DNA of 64,000 nt from JALEFZ01 sp039817415 (GCA_039817415.1 JBCBVV010000023.1:29744-93743), one strand, 5' to 3'. Shown: positions 43,759 to 53,602, counted from the first letter of the stretch. Notes: a model not told the origin generated them from the letters alone. Translations and numbers: made by a program.

Positions 43759-44649
43759 TTAGGGATTGAAGTAGGGAACAAATGGCAAGGGGAGACTATC
43801 CAAGGGACGTATTTCAATCTCTTTGTAAAAGAGTTCAGCCGCTTCCGACTGAATTTGAATTTTTCCCTTGGTCAATGGGATAGATTCGCCATCCTCGACA
43901 TAACGGGAATTCCGTAGGATCATCGCGATCTCACCATTAACAATATGGAGGCTCTGGCCCTCAAAACAGATCAATTCCAAGCTATTCCATTCGCCATTTG
44001 GACGCTCATAATTCCCCCTTCTCATACAATATCCCTTGATGTTTTCTTCTTCTCCCATAGGCAAAAAGTCTTGTGTGAGATCAGCTACCGGGCTCATGAT
44101 GTATTCCGGTGGGAAGGCCCTGATGTCTATGGCAGAGGTAGCTTGGTTCCAAAAATCCCCCATATGTCCCTCCATTACCTGAAATTCCTGGGACAGCATC
44201 CATGAGCGCCAATGCTCAGCTCCGTGAGGACCGATGGAATGATATAGGATGCCGGAATCCTTCAGCTTATGTTCTCGGGGTGGCCATTTTTTCTCTCCCC
44301 ATTTCATCTTCATCCTAAGGTGATAATTCTCAAACTCTTTTTTGGAGGCGATACACCCATAAATCTCCCCACTAATTCTAAGGATTGGCTCTTCCTCCCT
44401 TATCAAGACACGAAAAACGCCTGTACTGTCTTTATTTAAGCCAATAGGTGGGATAGGATTGCCTGTTTCATCTAAGGGCTGGCTACCATCATAACCCTCC
44501 TTGTGGCGGTAACTTAGGTAGACGTCCCATTCACTGAGTTCGGCATCCAACAGGGAGGTCCATGCTGATGTTGGTGAGTCGGAAGAGTTGTTTTGACAAG
44601 GGAGAAGGACTATGGGGCTGATGAGAAACCAGCAAAGGAACTTTTTCAT
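43759..44649 (-). CDS. DUF1080 (3-keto-disaccharide hydrolase-like) lipoprotein
   Basis: The 296-residue protein has a lipoprotein signal (VLLPC) and a jelly-roll DUF1080 domain. Supporting segments are SLLDAELSEWDVYL, YHLRMKMKWGEKKW, the SGILYHSIGPHG pair typical of this family, and SLELICFEGQSLHIVNG. Family members bind or act on sugars, and some cleave 3-keto-glucosides; the substrate cannot be inferred here. It stands alone on the minus strand. Confidence 0.85.
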   Translation of the reverse strand: MKKFLCWFLISPIVLLPCQNNSSDSPTSAWTSLLDAELSEWDVYLSYRHKEGYDGSQPLDETGNPIPPIGLNKDSTGVFRVLIREEEPILRISGEIYGCIASKKEFENYHLRMKMKWGEKKWPPREHKLKDSGILYHSIGPHGAEHWRSWMLSQEFQVMEGHMGDFWNQATSAIDIRAFPPEYIMSPVADLTQDFLPMGEEENIKGYCMRRGNYERPNGEWNSLELICFEGQSLHIVNGEIAMILRNSRYVEDGESIPLTKGKIQIQSEAAELFYKEIEIRPLDSLPLPFVPYFNP

Positions 44650-44691
44650 AGATATATCTTGAGTAAAGGAAGGCTGCCTTTTTCTTTGAAG

Positions 44692-44732
44692 ATAAAAAAA
44701 TAGGCAGACCGAAAGCCTTCGATCTGCCTATT
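44692..44732 (-). terminator. Intrinsic terminator after the 44752-45540 gene
   Basis: AATAGGCAGA and TCTGCCTATT form a 10-base-pair stem, and on the minus strand a TTTTTTT run follows at once. This is a textbook terminator. Confidence 0.92.
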
Positions 44733-44751
44733 AGGGAAGGAAAATTCTTTC

Positions 44752-45540
44752 CTAGCTCTCAATTTGATTGTAGAATTTTAGAACGGGAATCAAATCTGTG
44801 GGCTGGTTGAGAACGATTTTATTTTCTTTCATAAAGGCCTTTACCTCAGATTTTCTATCCTCCATTGCTTTAAGAACGGCTCTCTTGTTGAGCTTAATAC
44901 GCTTTAAGCGACTATCGTTCTTTCCGATAAAGTAATGTAGGTCATCCTGAAATTCATCGTAAGGATTTCCAGTTTTATACGCGCCTTCATAATCTGCTTT
45001 GATTAGTTTTTTTCTAGGCTGGAAATAAAAGGAGATACGGTCGCTTTTATAAATAACTTGATAGTACTCATGGGCAATAAGGGGAGGAGCTACCTCGCGT
45101 GCTATTCTCTCAAACTTATAGTTTTTGCCTTCTACATTGATTTCAAATGCTGGAACCATGTTGTTGATCATGGCTTTTTCGATTCCATCCAGCAGAATCA
45201 CCACTTGGTCTGAGTAAGAATTGTACTTGATTTTTACATCCTTTACCCATTTTTCATTTTTCATCATCAAAGAACCTTTAGTCCATTGTTCTGGCCAATA
45301 AGGACTCCCTTTTACCCCCTGATAGCGCTGGTCAAAACGCTGTACCATGGTACTGGAACTCTGGCCAAGGTTTACCATAGCATCATTCAACTGATTGGAT
45401 TGAGGAGAGTTGCTAAGGGTTCTTTCCTTGTCGGAGGTAACTGTGGCTTCTTGGGTTTCCGAGTCATCACTCGTGTCGCTCTGTGCAATTAGGAATTGCA
45501 TAGAACATAAGGCCACCAGCAGAAAGATAATTCTGTGCAT
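44752..45540 (-). CDS. Exported protein of unknown function
   Basis: I take the start at the ATG at 45540 (MHRIIFLLVALCSMQFLIAQ), which gives a clear signal peptide. The upstream 22 codons of the open frame lack any such feature. The 262-residue protein has a Ser/Thr/Gln-rich low-complexity stretch after the signal, a beta-rich middle (YQGVKGSPYWPEQWTKGSLM, KIKYNSYSDQVVILLDG) and a charged helical C-terminus (LKAMEDRKSEVKAFM). The middle resembles small beta-barrel-like domains common in Bacteroidota exported proteins. The role is unknown. Confidence 0.72.
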   Translation of the reverse strand: MHRIIFLLVALCSMQFLIAQSDTSDDSETQEATVTSDKERTLSNSPQSNQLNDAMVNLGQSSSTMVQRFDQRYQGVKGSPYWPEQWTKGSLMMKNEKWVKDVKIKYNSYSDQVVILLDGIEKAMINNMVPAFEINVEGKNYKFERIAREVAPPLIAHEYYQVIYKSDRISFYFQPRKKLIKADYEGAYKTGNPYDEFQDDLHYFIGKNDSRLKRIKLNKRAVLKAMEDRKSEVKAFMKENKIVLNQPTDLIPVLKFYNQIES

Positions 45541-45673
45541 AATAAAGCTTGTTTGTTGGTTTGAACGTAAGGCACTTTTAGGATCGTAAATTACCGATAA
45601 AATCAACTTCCATGTGTTATCCTTTGTTGCCCTAGGAAAAAATTTATATGAGTAAATGTTGCGAAGCTTGATT

Positions 45674-46261
45674 TCAATAGGTCATTTCGACTCCATCCAC
45701 CTTGATTTTTCGGAAGTCTGATTCTCTTTTGATCAGGGGAAGTTTAATGGGGTCAGTATGATAAGGTAAGTCTCGAATCCAATTTTCTTTAAGCCGTCTA
45801 GTATCGAGCGTAAAGAGCTGAAGGGGCTTGTTCTTTGCTGCTTGCGCAGGTGAAAAATATAGTAGGATTTGATTGTTGATGTCCCAAAAGGTAGAAGCAT
45901 TTTCTCTTGGACTGCCCACTAAGCCGCTTAGTTCCTTCATTTTTACTTTTCTCCCAAGATGCCATATCTGTATGGTGGGTTGAGAGTTCAGCTGTCCTTC
46001 AAGGATAAGATAGTTTGAGGCAGGCGACCAAAACCAATTGGGTTGGGGGAGGTCATGCCTAGTTACCGTGTCTAAAACGAGGCTGTCACCTTTGATTTTG
46101 TCTATCAGGCTAGCAGTGTATTGGGTTCTATTATCAGATAAGCTTTCACGTTCAAAGAGGATTTCAAAATCAGAATTTGGAGAAAGCGATTCCAGACAAG
46201 AACTGGTTTGAGCCCAAAGGGAGGAACAAAAAAGGAATAGGGGCAAAAAGGATAGTCTCAT
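45674..46261 (-). CDS. Exported WD40/PD40-like protein
   Basis: The 195-residue protein has a signal peptide (LWAQ) and beta-propeller-like segments (NSDFEILFERESL, WFWSPASNYLILEGQ, FWDINNQILLYFSP). It is too short for a full propeller. It is divergent from the kinase-like gene at 46376. Its function is unknown. Confidence 0.65.
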   Translation of the reverse strand: MRLSFLPLFLFCSSLWAQTSSCLESLSPNSDFEILFERESLSDNRTQYTASLIDKIKGDSLVLDTVTRHDLPQPNWFWSPASNYLILEGQLNSQPTIQIWHLGRKVKMKELSGLVGSPRENASTFWDINNQILLYFSPAQAAKNKPLQLFTLDTRRLKENWIRDLPYHTDPIKLPLIKRESDFRKIKVDGVEMTY

Positions 46262-46375
46262 TTATATAATTTTTATCGAGTAAAACTAGGACTTCGATCT
46301 CCATTATTAACGAATTTAATTTGAATGAATCTGCTTTGACTTGTTCACCAAAAATTTCCCTCTTAAATTTCCTTT

Positions 46376-47404
46376 ATGGCCAGAATTAAGGAAAAAAAAA
46401 TCGCCTACAAGATTGATAAGGGATTGAGAAGATATCTCAAAGCATACCGCCGTGAGATGAATTTGCCTATTCTGTATTCGGACCTGTTGAGGTATAGCGA
46501 TGCGATTACCCTTTACGATAAATATGGAAACGATACCTTGTGGATTTCCCTGTTGTATGCTCAGGAAGACCTCAATCAAATTAATAAGGCCCTAAAAGAA
46601 ATCTATGCTATTCTGAGGGCAAATGGGGATATGTCGGTGATGCAGCACCTTTATGTAGATCGCATTGATCTATGCCTATACGGAAACTCCAACCCCTTTA
46701 GGGTCCGTATTGTGAACAAAATCAACGACAACTTCGATTATTTCTACATCAAAAACGCGGATGCTTCCAGAATTTATGGCCTCGAACTCGAGCATTTGCT
46801 CTCTCCAAATAGAATTTCCTATGTGGTGGATCGGGATACCTTGATTGAGGAACATATTGCTGGGATTCCAGGAGAAGAGTTTATGCAGAATTATCTTGCT
46901 CAAGGGAAGGTGGAGAATGAGATTCGCTTGGCCAAGGAATTTGTCAAATTCAATGAGCGCTGTTTTATCCGTTTGTTGGGGGATATGCATTCATCGAACT
47001 ATGTGGTAGAGATTATGCCAGATTTTGAGGATGTACATTACCGAATTCGTGCCATTGACTTCGATCAACAGTGTTATGAGCCTAGGAAAAGCATTTATAT
47101 GCCCCAATATTTTAAGGAAAACATCCCCATTATCAATATTGGACTCAAACATATGACCCCTACTACGGTTCGACAGTATCAGAAGGAGGAGCGATATATG
47201 ATCGCCAGTCGAATACGTTATTCAAGCCGACAAGTATCGGATTTGATGAAGTTTATGGTGCGCTCAGAACTATCAAAAGATGGGTACATTCATCAGTTAA
47301 GAGAAGAATTGGCAGATCACTACGGAATGAAGGACCTAAGGAAAGCGGAGACCATGGGAGAATTGGTACGATCTAGTTTGCAATTGCTCATTGATCATAA
47401 CTAA
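46376..47404 (+). CDS. Kinase-like protein with an aminoglycoside-phosphotransferase-type catalytic loop
   Basis: The 342-residue soluble protein has a helical N-terminal region and a C-terminal half with the motif RLLGDMHSSNYV (D203, H205, N208). An IDFD pair lies at D228-D230. That spacing is the catalytic loop and metal-binding Asp of the APH/choline-kinase branch of protein-kinase-like folds (H-x-D-x-H-x3-N, then I-D-F/W-D/E). A Gly-rich ATP loop is not obvious in the N-terminal part, so the N-lobe may be unusual. The substrate is unknown. It lies alone, without operon partners. Confidence 0.62.
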   Translation: MARIKEKKIAYKIDKGLRRYLKAYRREMNLPILYSDLLRYSDAITLYDKYGNDTLWISLLYAQEDLNQINKALKEIYAILRANGDMSVMQHLYVDRIDLCLYGNSNPFRVRIVNKINDNFDYFYIKNADASRIYGLELEHLLSPNRISYVVDRDTLIEEHIAGIPGEEFMQNYLAQGKVENEIRLAKEFVKFNERCFIRLLGDMHSSNYVVEIMPDFEDVHYRIRAIDFDQQCYEPRKSIYMPQYFKENIPIINIGLKHMTPTTVRQYQKEERYMIASRIRYSSRQVSDLMKFMVRSELSKDGYIHQLREELADHYGMKDLRKAETMGELVRSSLQLLIDHN

Positions 47405-47505
47405 TCCCTACTTATAAATGGGACTATGTTATCTAAGCCTATGTGATTGAATACATTTGCCTTCGCTTTTGCTATATTTACATATAGATTTTTACTTATT
47501 GAATC

Positions 47506-49728
47506 ATGCTACGTCTGAACCTGAATCAAGGCTTTCGAAGAAGCCTCGTCTTATTCGTACTCTCCTTTTTGTTGGTCTCGACTCATGCACAGCACTCTGT
47601 GGCGAGAAAGTGGTGTGAAGTGTTGCTAACGGGCATTCGGGGAGATTTTGCGAGACCTACTGTTCATGCAAGGAATCTCCATCATGTTTCTGCTGCGATG
47701 TATGACGCTTGGGCTGCCTATGAAGAACAAGCCGAAACCTTTATGCTAGGCAAGAACATGAATGGGTTTTTGATGCCTTTTCAAGGGGTAGAAGTCTCCG
47801 TTGACAAAGTGGAAGCTCAGAAGGAAGCCATTAGTTATGCCGCCTATACCCTGATCCGATTTAGGTTTAGTGCCTCACCTGGAAGAACAAGAACCTTGGC
47901 CTTAGGGGATTCCCTAATGACTGCCTTGGGCTATGATCCCAATTATATTTCTCAAGACTACGAATCCAATATTCCTGCGGCATTGGGCAATTACATCGCA
48001 CAGTCTTACTTGAAATATGGGGTAGAGGACAACTCAAATGAATTTCGTGGGTATAGAAACCAGTTTTATCAGCCCATTAATGAATTCCTCCAGCCTCAAT
48101 TTCCTGGCAATCCGGCTATTACAGATCCGAATAGGTGGCAAGGACTTTCTTTGACGACTTTTATTGATCAAAGTGGAAATCCTGTTCCGGGAAGAACCGT
48201 TGAATTTCTAAGTCCAGAGTGGGGAAATGTACCTCCTTTCTCGCTTAAGGAAGAGGATAAAAAAACCTTTCAGCGGGATGGCTTTGACTGGAATGTTTAC
48301 CTCGACCCTGGTGCCCCCTGTTTGATGGATACCCTAGACGGAGCGACTCAGTCAACTGAATACCAATGGGGATTTTCTTTGGTTTCTCTTTGGTCCTCTC
48401 ATCTTGATCCTGCAGATAGTGTGATGTGGGATATTTCTCCCGGAGCCTCGGGCAACAATAACATAGATGATTTTCCTACTGACATAGTTGGGCTACGCAA
48501 TTTTTACAATACCCTTGAGGGAGGAGATCCCGGATTGGGCAGAGAAATCAATCCCTACACAGGTCAGCCATATGAGCCCAATATTGTTCCAAGAGGGGAT
48601 TACACACGTGTTTTAGCGGAGTTTTGGGCGGATGGCCCTGATTCTGAAACGCCTCCTGGACACTGGTTTTCCATTCTGAATTATGTAAATGACCATCCTG
48701 CTTCTACTCGTAAGTTTATGGGTGAAGGGGAAGACCTAAGTGAATTGGAGTGGGATATTAAGGCATATTTTACATTGGGAGGAGCCATGCATGATGCAGC
48801 CATTGCTGCGTGGAGTGTGAAGGGTTATTATGATTATATCAGGCCCATATCTGCTATCAGATACATGGCAGATCAGGGACAAAGCTCAGATCCCAATTTG
48901 CCCAACTATGACCTAAAAGGACTGCCCTTGTACCCAGGTTTAATCGAATTGGTTGGAGCTGAAGATCCCTTGGCTATTGATTCCCCTCAGCACGTCAACA
49001 AAATTAAGGTCTATGCTTGGAGAGGACCAGATTATATAGATGATCCCGACACCACCGCTGCGGGTGTAGGATGGATTCTGGCTGAAAACTGGTGGCCCTA
49101 TCAAAGACCTTCCTTCGTAACTCCCCCTTTTGCTGGGTATGTTAGTGGGCATTCCACCTTTTCGAGGGCGGCCGCAGAAATTCTAACCCAATTCACAGGG
49201 GATGAATATTTTCCCGGTGGGGTAGGTGAGTTTGTTGCCAAGCAGAATGAGTTTCTTGTGTTTGAAGAAGGGCCTTCCCAAGATATTGTGTTGCAGTGGG
49301 CAACCTATAGAGATGCTTCAGATGAAACCAGTCTGTCTCGTATCTGGGGAGGAATTCATCCCCCTGTTGATGACATACCTGGACGGATCATGGGCGAGAA
49401 GGTGGGAGAATCAGCCTTTGAGTTGGCCGCTTCTTATTTTGACGGCTCAGTAGAAGATACACCAGCTGCTTCAGATGCTTTTGTTTCCCCCAATCCCTTT
49501 CAAATCGGACAGCCCGTTCGTATCCGGTATGGGCTTGGAGCTGAAATCGTTCGTGTGGAGGTGATTTCGCTGGATGGCCGTCATGTATTGAATACATTCG
49601 AAGAACTGGCCAATCAGCTGTTCGTCGACCTAGAATTTACCTTTACGAACCTTACATCGGGCTTTTATTTGGTAAGACTGTCCAGCGATGACTGGTCGAC
49701 TACCGCCAAGGTGTATGCTTATGAGTGA
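47506..49728 (+). CDS. Vanadium-haloperoxidase-like (PAP2 superfamily) protein with C-terminal sorting-type domain
   Basis: The 740-residue protein has a signal peptide (STHAQ), helical segments with ARNLHHVSAAMYDAW early, and then the PAP2/haloperoxidase signature: YIRPISAIRY, the active-site GYVSGHSTFSRAAAE (His549) and SRIWGGIHPPVDD (Arg612, His618). These residues bind vanadate in haloperoxidases or phosphate in acid phosphatases. The last 80 residues form a T9SS-type sorting domain (FVSPNPFQIG, LTSGFYLVRL). The product is thus secreted or surface-bound. Whether vanadium or phosphate is the physiological ligand cannot be told from the sequence. Confidence 0.88.
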   Translation: MLRLNLNQGFRRSLVLFVLSFLLVSTHAQHSVARKWCEVLLTGIRGDFARPTVHARNLHHVSAAMYDAWAAYEEQAETFMLGKNMNGFLMPFQGVEVSVDKVEAQKEAISYAAYTLIRFRFSASPGRTRTLALGDSLMTALGYDPNYISQDYESNIPAALGNYIAQSYLKYGVEDNSNEFRGYRNQFYQPINEFLQPQFPGNPAITDPNRWQGLSLTTFIDQSGNPVPGRTVEFLSPEWGNVPPFSLKEEDKKTFQRDGFDWNVYLDPGAPCLMDTLDGATQSTEYQWGFSLVSLWSSHLDPADSVMWDISPGASGNNNIDDFPTDIVGLRNFYNTLEGGDPGLGREINPYTGQPYEPNIVPRGDYTRVLAEFWADGPDSETPPGHWFSILNYVNDHPASTRKFMGEGEDLSELEWDIKAYFTLGGAMHDAAIAAWSVKGYYDYIRPISAIRYMADQGQSSDPNLPNYDLKGLPLYPGLIELVGAEDPLAIDSPQHVNKIKVYAWRGPDYIDDPDTTAAGVGWILAENWWPYQRPSFVTPPFAGYVSGHSTFSRAAAEILTQFTGDEYFPGGVGEFVAKQNEFLVFEEGPSQDIVLQWATYRDASDETSLSRIWGGIHPPVDDIPGRIMGEKVGESAFELAASYFDGSVEDTPAASDAFVSPNPFQIGQPVRIRYGLGAEIVRVEVISLDGRHVLNTFEELANQLFVDLEFTFTNLTSGFYLVRLSSDDWSTTAKVYAYE

Positions 49729-49792
49729 TAAGGGTAAGGCCTAGACCATTCAGGAAGGGATAAGGCTAAAAAAATATCCTGATTAGATCTGC

Positions 49793-49835
49793 AAAAAGCA
49801 GCGACCCCCTTCCACAGAAGAGGATAGCTGCTTGC
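49793..49835 (-). terminator. Probable terminator after the 49854-50450 gene
   Basis: AAGCAGC and GCTGCTT arms form a stem with further inner pairs, and on the minus strand a TTTTT run follows. It lies about 20 bases past the stop. Confidence 0.7.
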
Positions 49836-49853
49836 ACTAAAGGGAAAAGCGGT

Positions 49854-50450
49854 TTACTGCAACTCAAATGTCAGGTCGAATGTTCCATCTAGAACGTCTT
49901 TGGCGCCAGAAACGCAGACAAATACCGTAAAGCCTCTGTTCACAGCCTGAGAAAAAGAGATGCTTTGTGCCTCTCCTGGCTTCGTCAAATCTGGTTGGCC
50001 TACATACAGTTCATATCCAGCTTCACAGGAAATAACGGAATTAACTGGGGGGGTATTGGTACCATCAAAATCGATGTATCCAAAGACATTGATTCTTTTT
50101 CTTTCTCCTGTCGGGGTAACGGTGATGACCATTTCTTTCCCTTGAGGAATCTCAGCCTTGTAGTATAACTGGTTTCCTTGGAACTCGATGAAACGAGTGG
50201 CAGGGAAACATGCCACAGAACTATTGGCTGCCCAGTCAAGCTCAGTCATGACCTCGCCAGAACTTAGGTCCCCCTGAATTGTGGAGGTGTTGGCAGGAGC
50301 TGAGTTCAGGTCCTCTACCTGCGTTATCGCTGCGAAGTTCATTGGGTCTGGATCAGGATCGGGATCAGGTTCATTCCCATCTGGTGTACAGGAAGTTAGT
50401 ACAAGGCTAGCCGCCACGGTAAGTCCGAGAAATACTTGTGTCAAACGCAT
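49854..50450 (-). CDS. Lipoprotein with a Pro-Asp linker
   Basis: The 198-residue protein has a lipoprotein signal (LVLTSC), then a PDPDPDPDP repeat linker, and a beta-rich domain. Stretches such as FIEFQGNQLYYKAEIPQG, followed by MVITVTPTG, resemble pre-peptidase C-terminal-like jelly rolls. A Cys pair (Cys81 and Cys143 regions) could form a disulfide. The role is unknown. It stands alone. Confidence 0.7.
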   Translation of the reverse strand: MRLTQVFLGLTVAASLVLTSCTPDGNEPDPDPDPDPMNFAAITQVEDLNSAPANTSTIQGDLSSGEVMTELDWAANSSVACFPATRFIEFQGNQLYYKAEIPQGKEMVITVTPTGERKRINVFGYIDFDGTNTPPVNSVISCEAGYELYVGQPDLTKPGEAQSISFSQAVNRGFTVFVCVSGAKDVLDGTFDLTFELQ

Positions 50451-50585
50451 GTTGTTAAGTTATTATGGGTAATAATTGTTTGACAGTTTGTTGCCTCTTC
50501 AGAAGAAAAGGTAACCTGTACAAGAAGATTTTTGCAGAAAGAAAGTTTAGCGATCAACGCTACTTTAGAAACGACAGAAAGGGGC

Positions 50586-51614
50586 TTATCGAATGTGCCC
50601 TTCTTGAAAACTTCCATCCTCTTGTTGGTCAAGTGGACAGATAATCCCTTCTTGTTCAACTAGGTCATCTAGCTCTAGCAAGGCAGAAAGGGCAATTTGG
50701 GAATAGTTTTGAGAGGCGTTTCCAAAGCGTCGGCCTTTGGTTTGCCAGAGTTTGGTGATCAAGGGGATGCCTCCCTCTTTGGGGCGCATTTTTCTAAAGA
50801 CTCTTCTTACGTTCCCTATACCCGCGTGATAAACATGCATAACAAGTAACCTGAACCAAATGTCATGCTCGCGGTAATTGAGTTTGTACTGTTTACAAAG
50901 GGCCCTTGCCTTGGGAATACAGATTCTCTGAATCAAACGGGCTGCTCCACGTGCAGATTTATCGAATTCGGTTCGTTCGTCAATAGAGTCATTTACGATT
51001 AATCCTACATCTCTGGCTACTCCTTCCATCAATTGGAAGGCACCATAAGCCCCTTCTGTTGAAAATTGAAGGCGTCCAGGGCTCTCTATGAGTAAGATCG
51101 TTTGTGCATACCATGGATCGGTTCCCTCATCCTGAAACAGTGCTATGGCCTTGTCGATCTCTGGAAGAACCTTGGAAAATTGGTAAAAATGGTTTCTGCC
51201 ACTAGTAAAGAAAATTTCCCCCTTTTTGCCTTGTTTATAGGCGGTACGTAGGCTGTCTTCGTATCTTTTCTTTCTTTTCTCAGGCCAGGCCCGAACTTCT
51301 TTCAAAGAAAGAACCTCTACAATTTCACGTGTTTTGGCAATGTTGACAACTACGGTATCGGGTGGGAATTTCATGGCGAATCGCCAAAAGTTGGGGGGAC
51401 GTAAGCTGTCCCATCCTTCTTTGTAAAGGGCAGAGTCCTGAATCAATCGGGTACAAATTCCAGACAGGCTCATCCGAATGGTGTTGATTTGACTGGGCAC
51501 AAACTCCTCACTGGCAAATTCCTCATCTTCCCACATAGGGAGAGACGAGATAGCTGGCACAAGGACCAGGCTAGCCAAAAAGATTATCCAAAGCCAAACA
51601 CGCTTACTCTTCAT
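50586..51614 (-). CDS. Lytic transglycosylase (SLT domain)
   Basis: The 342-residue protein has an N-terminal membrane or signal segment (VWLWIIFLASLVLVPAI). The C-terminal half (about 168-300) is an SLT domain: catalytic Glu177 in LLIESPGR, the STEGAYGAFQLMEGVARDVGL segment that positions the glycan, and the VYHAGIGNVRRV motif at the end. It would cleave peptidoglycan with formation of 1,6-anhydromuramyl ends. The lipid-anchor Cys is not evident. It stands alone. Confidence 0.87.
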   Translation of the reverse strand: MKSKRVWLWIIFLASLVLVPAISSLPMWEDEEFASEEFVPSQINTIRMSLSGICTRLIQDSALYKEGWDSLRPPNFWRFAMKFPPDTVVVNIAKTREIVEVLSLKEVRAWPEKRKKRYEDSLRTAYKQGKKGEIFFTSGRNHFYQFSKVLPEIDKAIALFQDEGTDPWYAQTILLIESPGRLQFSTEGAYGAFQLMEGVARDVGLIVNDSIDERTEFDKSARGAARLIQRICIPKARALCKQYKLNYREHDIWFRLLVMHVYHAGIGNVRRVFRKMRPKEGGIPLITKLWQTKGRRFGNASQNYSQIALSALLELDDLVEQEGIICPLDQQEDGSFQEGHIR

Positions 51615-51739
51615 GCGGGGGATACCAAAATTGCTTTACCAGTTTCAACCGTAAAGCTAGTCTCCCTGCTTGAAAAATCTAGGGCAAATGGATATTTGTA
51701 GGGAAATTGTCAATTTTCGTCGGCTTTGGTGAACCCGTG

Positions 51740-52891
51740 CTATATCCAATCCATAGGATCGATGGTCCAGTCTTGGTTAATGGGTAAGCCACGCTTTTTA
51801 TCTTTCACAGGAGAGGTCCCTTCAAAGGAACCTGTCAATAGTTCTGCGGAACGACGTCCCTCTTCGCAGTCAAGGTCCAGTGCAATCCATGCTGGCGTAG
51901 ATTCTGGGAACTCATATTCTTCCTTACTCAATTGCTCACGGTATAGCTTTATCTCTTTTCGTAATGCCCATCCTCTGGAAGTCAAGGGGGGATAAAGTTC
52001 AGCGAAGATGGTTTGAAGAAAAGAGACTAAAAACCATGAGATGAACAAATAAAATCCGTTGACAAAGGCTGCCCACAACATCAGACCAACAAAGGAAATA
52101 ATGAGGAGGGTCTTGGCAAGGGGAATTGTTTCTGAGCTGTGATCAATAATACCCGGTCGCAATTCAACTTTACCTAGCTTTAATCGATTGTAAATCCTTA
52201 AAAGAGGATTGATCAATATGGCGTTGAATATCCTGAACCCTTTAACACGCATTTGTAAAAAGGTCAAACCATCTATGAACCAAAAAGAAATAGCGACCAG
52301 CATAAAAAATACTACCAAGTAAAGAGGGACGATCCCAATGGCAAGGGTTCCCAAACTGGGCTGTATATTTTCTAGTGTGAACTTGATATATAAATAGGCA
52401 ATTCCCAATAATGCTAGGCAGCCATAGGTGATCCATTCGATAGGTAAAATGTAGGCAGAAAACTTCTTCCGCATGACCGTGATGATGTTGTCTAGTTGAT
52501 CAGCATTCTGGGAAGTGCGGGCTATGTTAACCGGAATTCTTTTTCTCCCTTTTCCTTGAAAGTAAATCCCTGCTCTTTCTTCTGTGTGAAGGTTGGCGAC
52601 CTTTTCTGGATCACGGACATAAATCACAAAGTTTGATTGGCCTGTTAACCATTCCAAATGGTAGATTTTTCTTCTGACCATTTCCAGATAGTTCACGACG
52701 AGCATTCTCCAATCCCAGGACCCTCGCCAGAAGAAACGTAAGGCAACAGGGCTTAATTCTTCAGGAGATATGATTTCACGACCAGAGAAACTTCGGCTGC
52801 GAATAAAAGTAACCAGGCCTGTTATTCCATAAACGAACAAAGGGATATACCAAAAGATCAAACCATGAACGAGCGTTTCCTGAAATGACAT
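51740..52891 (-). CDS. DUF2207-like membrane protein
   Basis: The 383-residue protein has membrane helices at about 10-30, 145-165, 180-210 and 260-300. Its sequence follows the C-terminal part of DUF2207 proteins: LSPVALRFFWRGSWDWRMLV, then a YFxGKGRKRIPVN loop, the LTSRGWALRKEIKLYREQL segment and ESTPAWIALDL. The family has an N-terminal beta domain that is absent or short here. The function is unknown. Confidence 0.62.
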   Translation of the reverse strand: MSFQETLVHGLIFWYIPLFVYGITGLVTFIRSRSFSGREIISPEELSPVALRFFWRGSWDWRMLVVNYLEMVRRKIYHLEWLTGQSNFVIYVRDPEKVANLHTEERAGIYFQGKGRKRIPVNIARTSQNADQLDNIITVMRKKFSAYILPIEWITYGCLALLGIAYLYIKFTLENIQPSLGTLAIGIVPLYLVVFFMLVAISFWFIDGLTFLQMRVKGFRIFNAILINPLLRIYNRLKLGKVELRPGIIDHSSETIPLAKTLLIISFVGLMLWAAFVNGFYLFISWFLVSFLQTIFAELYPPLTSRGWALRKEIKLYREQLSKEEYEFPESTPAWIALDLDCEEGRRSAELLTGSFEGTSPVKDKKRGLPINQDWTIDPMDWI

Positions 52892-53008
52892 AGTTTAGTG
52901 TTAACGACCTATCATAATATTTCCATCCCTATACATATCTTGTCTACCCAAAGAAGGTTTATATGAAGCTTCTGAAAGTAGCGTTAAAAGCTCTTCCTTA
53001 AATGTCTG

Positions 53009-53482
53009 CTATACTTTTCTATTCAAATAGCCTGAGTAATCGTCTAGGTTTCTCGTATACTCTTCCTCAAACCATTTGGAGGCGATTAAAAAATCTGCTG
53101 TACTTTCATTCATGGCAATGGGGATGTTGTACATGGTTGCAATCCGCAAGAGGGCCTTTACATCCACATCGTGTGGCTGGGCAGTCATGGGATCCCAGAA
53201 AAACACAAAAAAATCAACCCCTCCCTCACAAATCAAGGCTCCCAATTGTTGGTCTCCCCCCAAGGGCCCTGATTTAAGCCGCTTAAAGTTGACTTGATTG
53301 GCAATCTCAGCTCCTAGTTGCTGGGTCAATACCTCTAGAATTCTGCCTCCTGTTGTTCCGGTACAGACAATGTTGTGCTTGATCAATTGTCGGCAGTGCT
53401 TGCTTACCCATTGCATCATATGGGGTTTACGGGCATCGTGCGCCACAAGGGCAATGGTTTTTCCTGAGATGGAAGGTGTCAT
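53009..53482 (-). CDS. mgsA: Methylglyoxal synthase
   Basis: Converts dihydroxyacetone phosphate to methylglyoxal and phosphate, a bypass of lower glycolysis. The 157-residue protein has all family landmarks: LVAHDARKPHM near the N-terminus, TGTTGGRILEVL, the phosphate-binding SGPLGGDQQLGALI with the catalytic Asp77, and FFWDPMTAQPHDVDVKALL with His104. It starts close to the end of the DUF2207-like gene on the same strand, but co-transcription is uncertain. Confidence 0.95.
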   Translation of the reverse strand: MTPSISGKTIALVAHDARKPHMMQWVSKHCRQLIKHNIVCTGTTGGRILEVLTQQLGAEIANQVNFKRLKSGPLGGDQQLGALICEGGVDFFVFFWDPMTAQPHDVDVKALLRIATMYNIPIAMNESTADFLIASKWFEEEYTRNLDDYSGYLNRKV

Positions 53483-53602
53483 TGTGTTGCTTCTTTGCCC
53501 TAAATGTAAACTAATTTACAGATTGACATATTATAGAAAGGAATATTTGCCGAAAGTTGGAGAAGAAGACTTTATTTTCTCTCACAGAATGAATTGAATC
53601 TT

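Noticed and set aside
50281..50472. A Gly-Ser repeat reading frame antisense to the lipoprotein gene
   Set aside because: The repeat is the reverse reading of the Pro-Asp linker of the real gene on the other strand.
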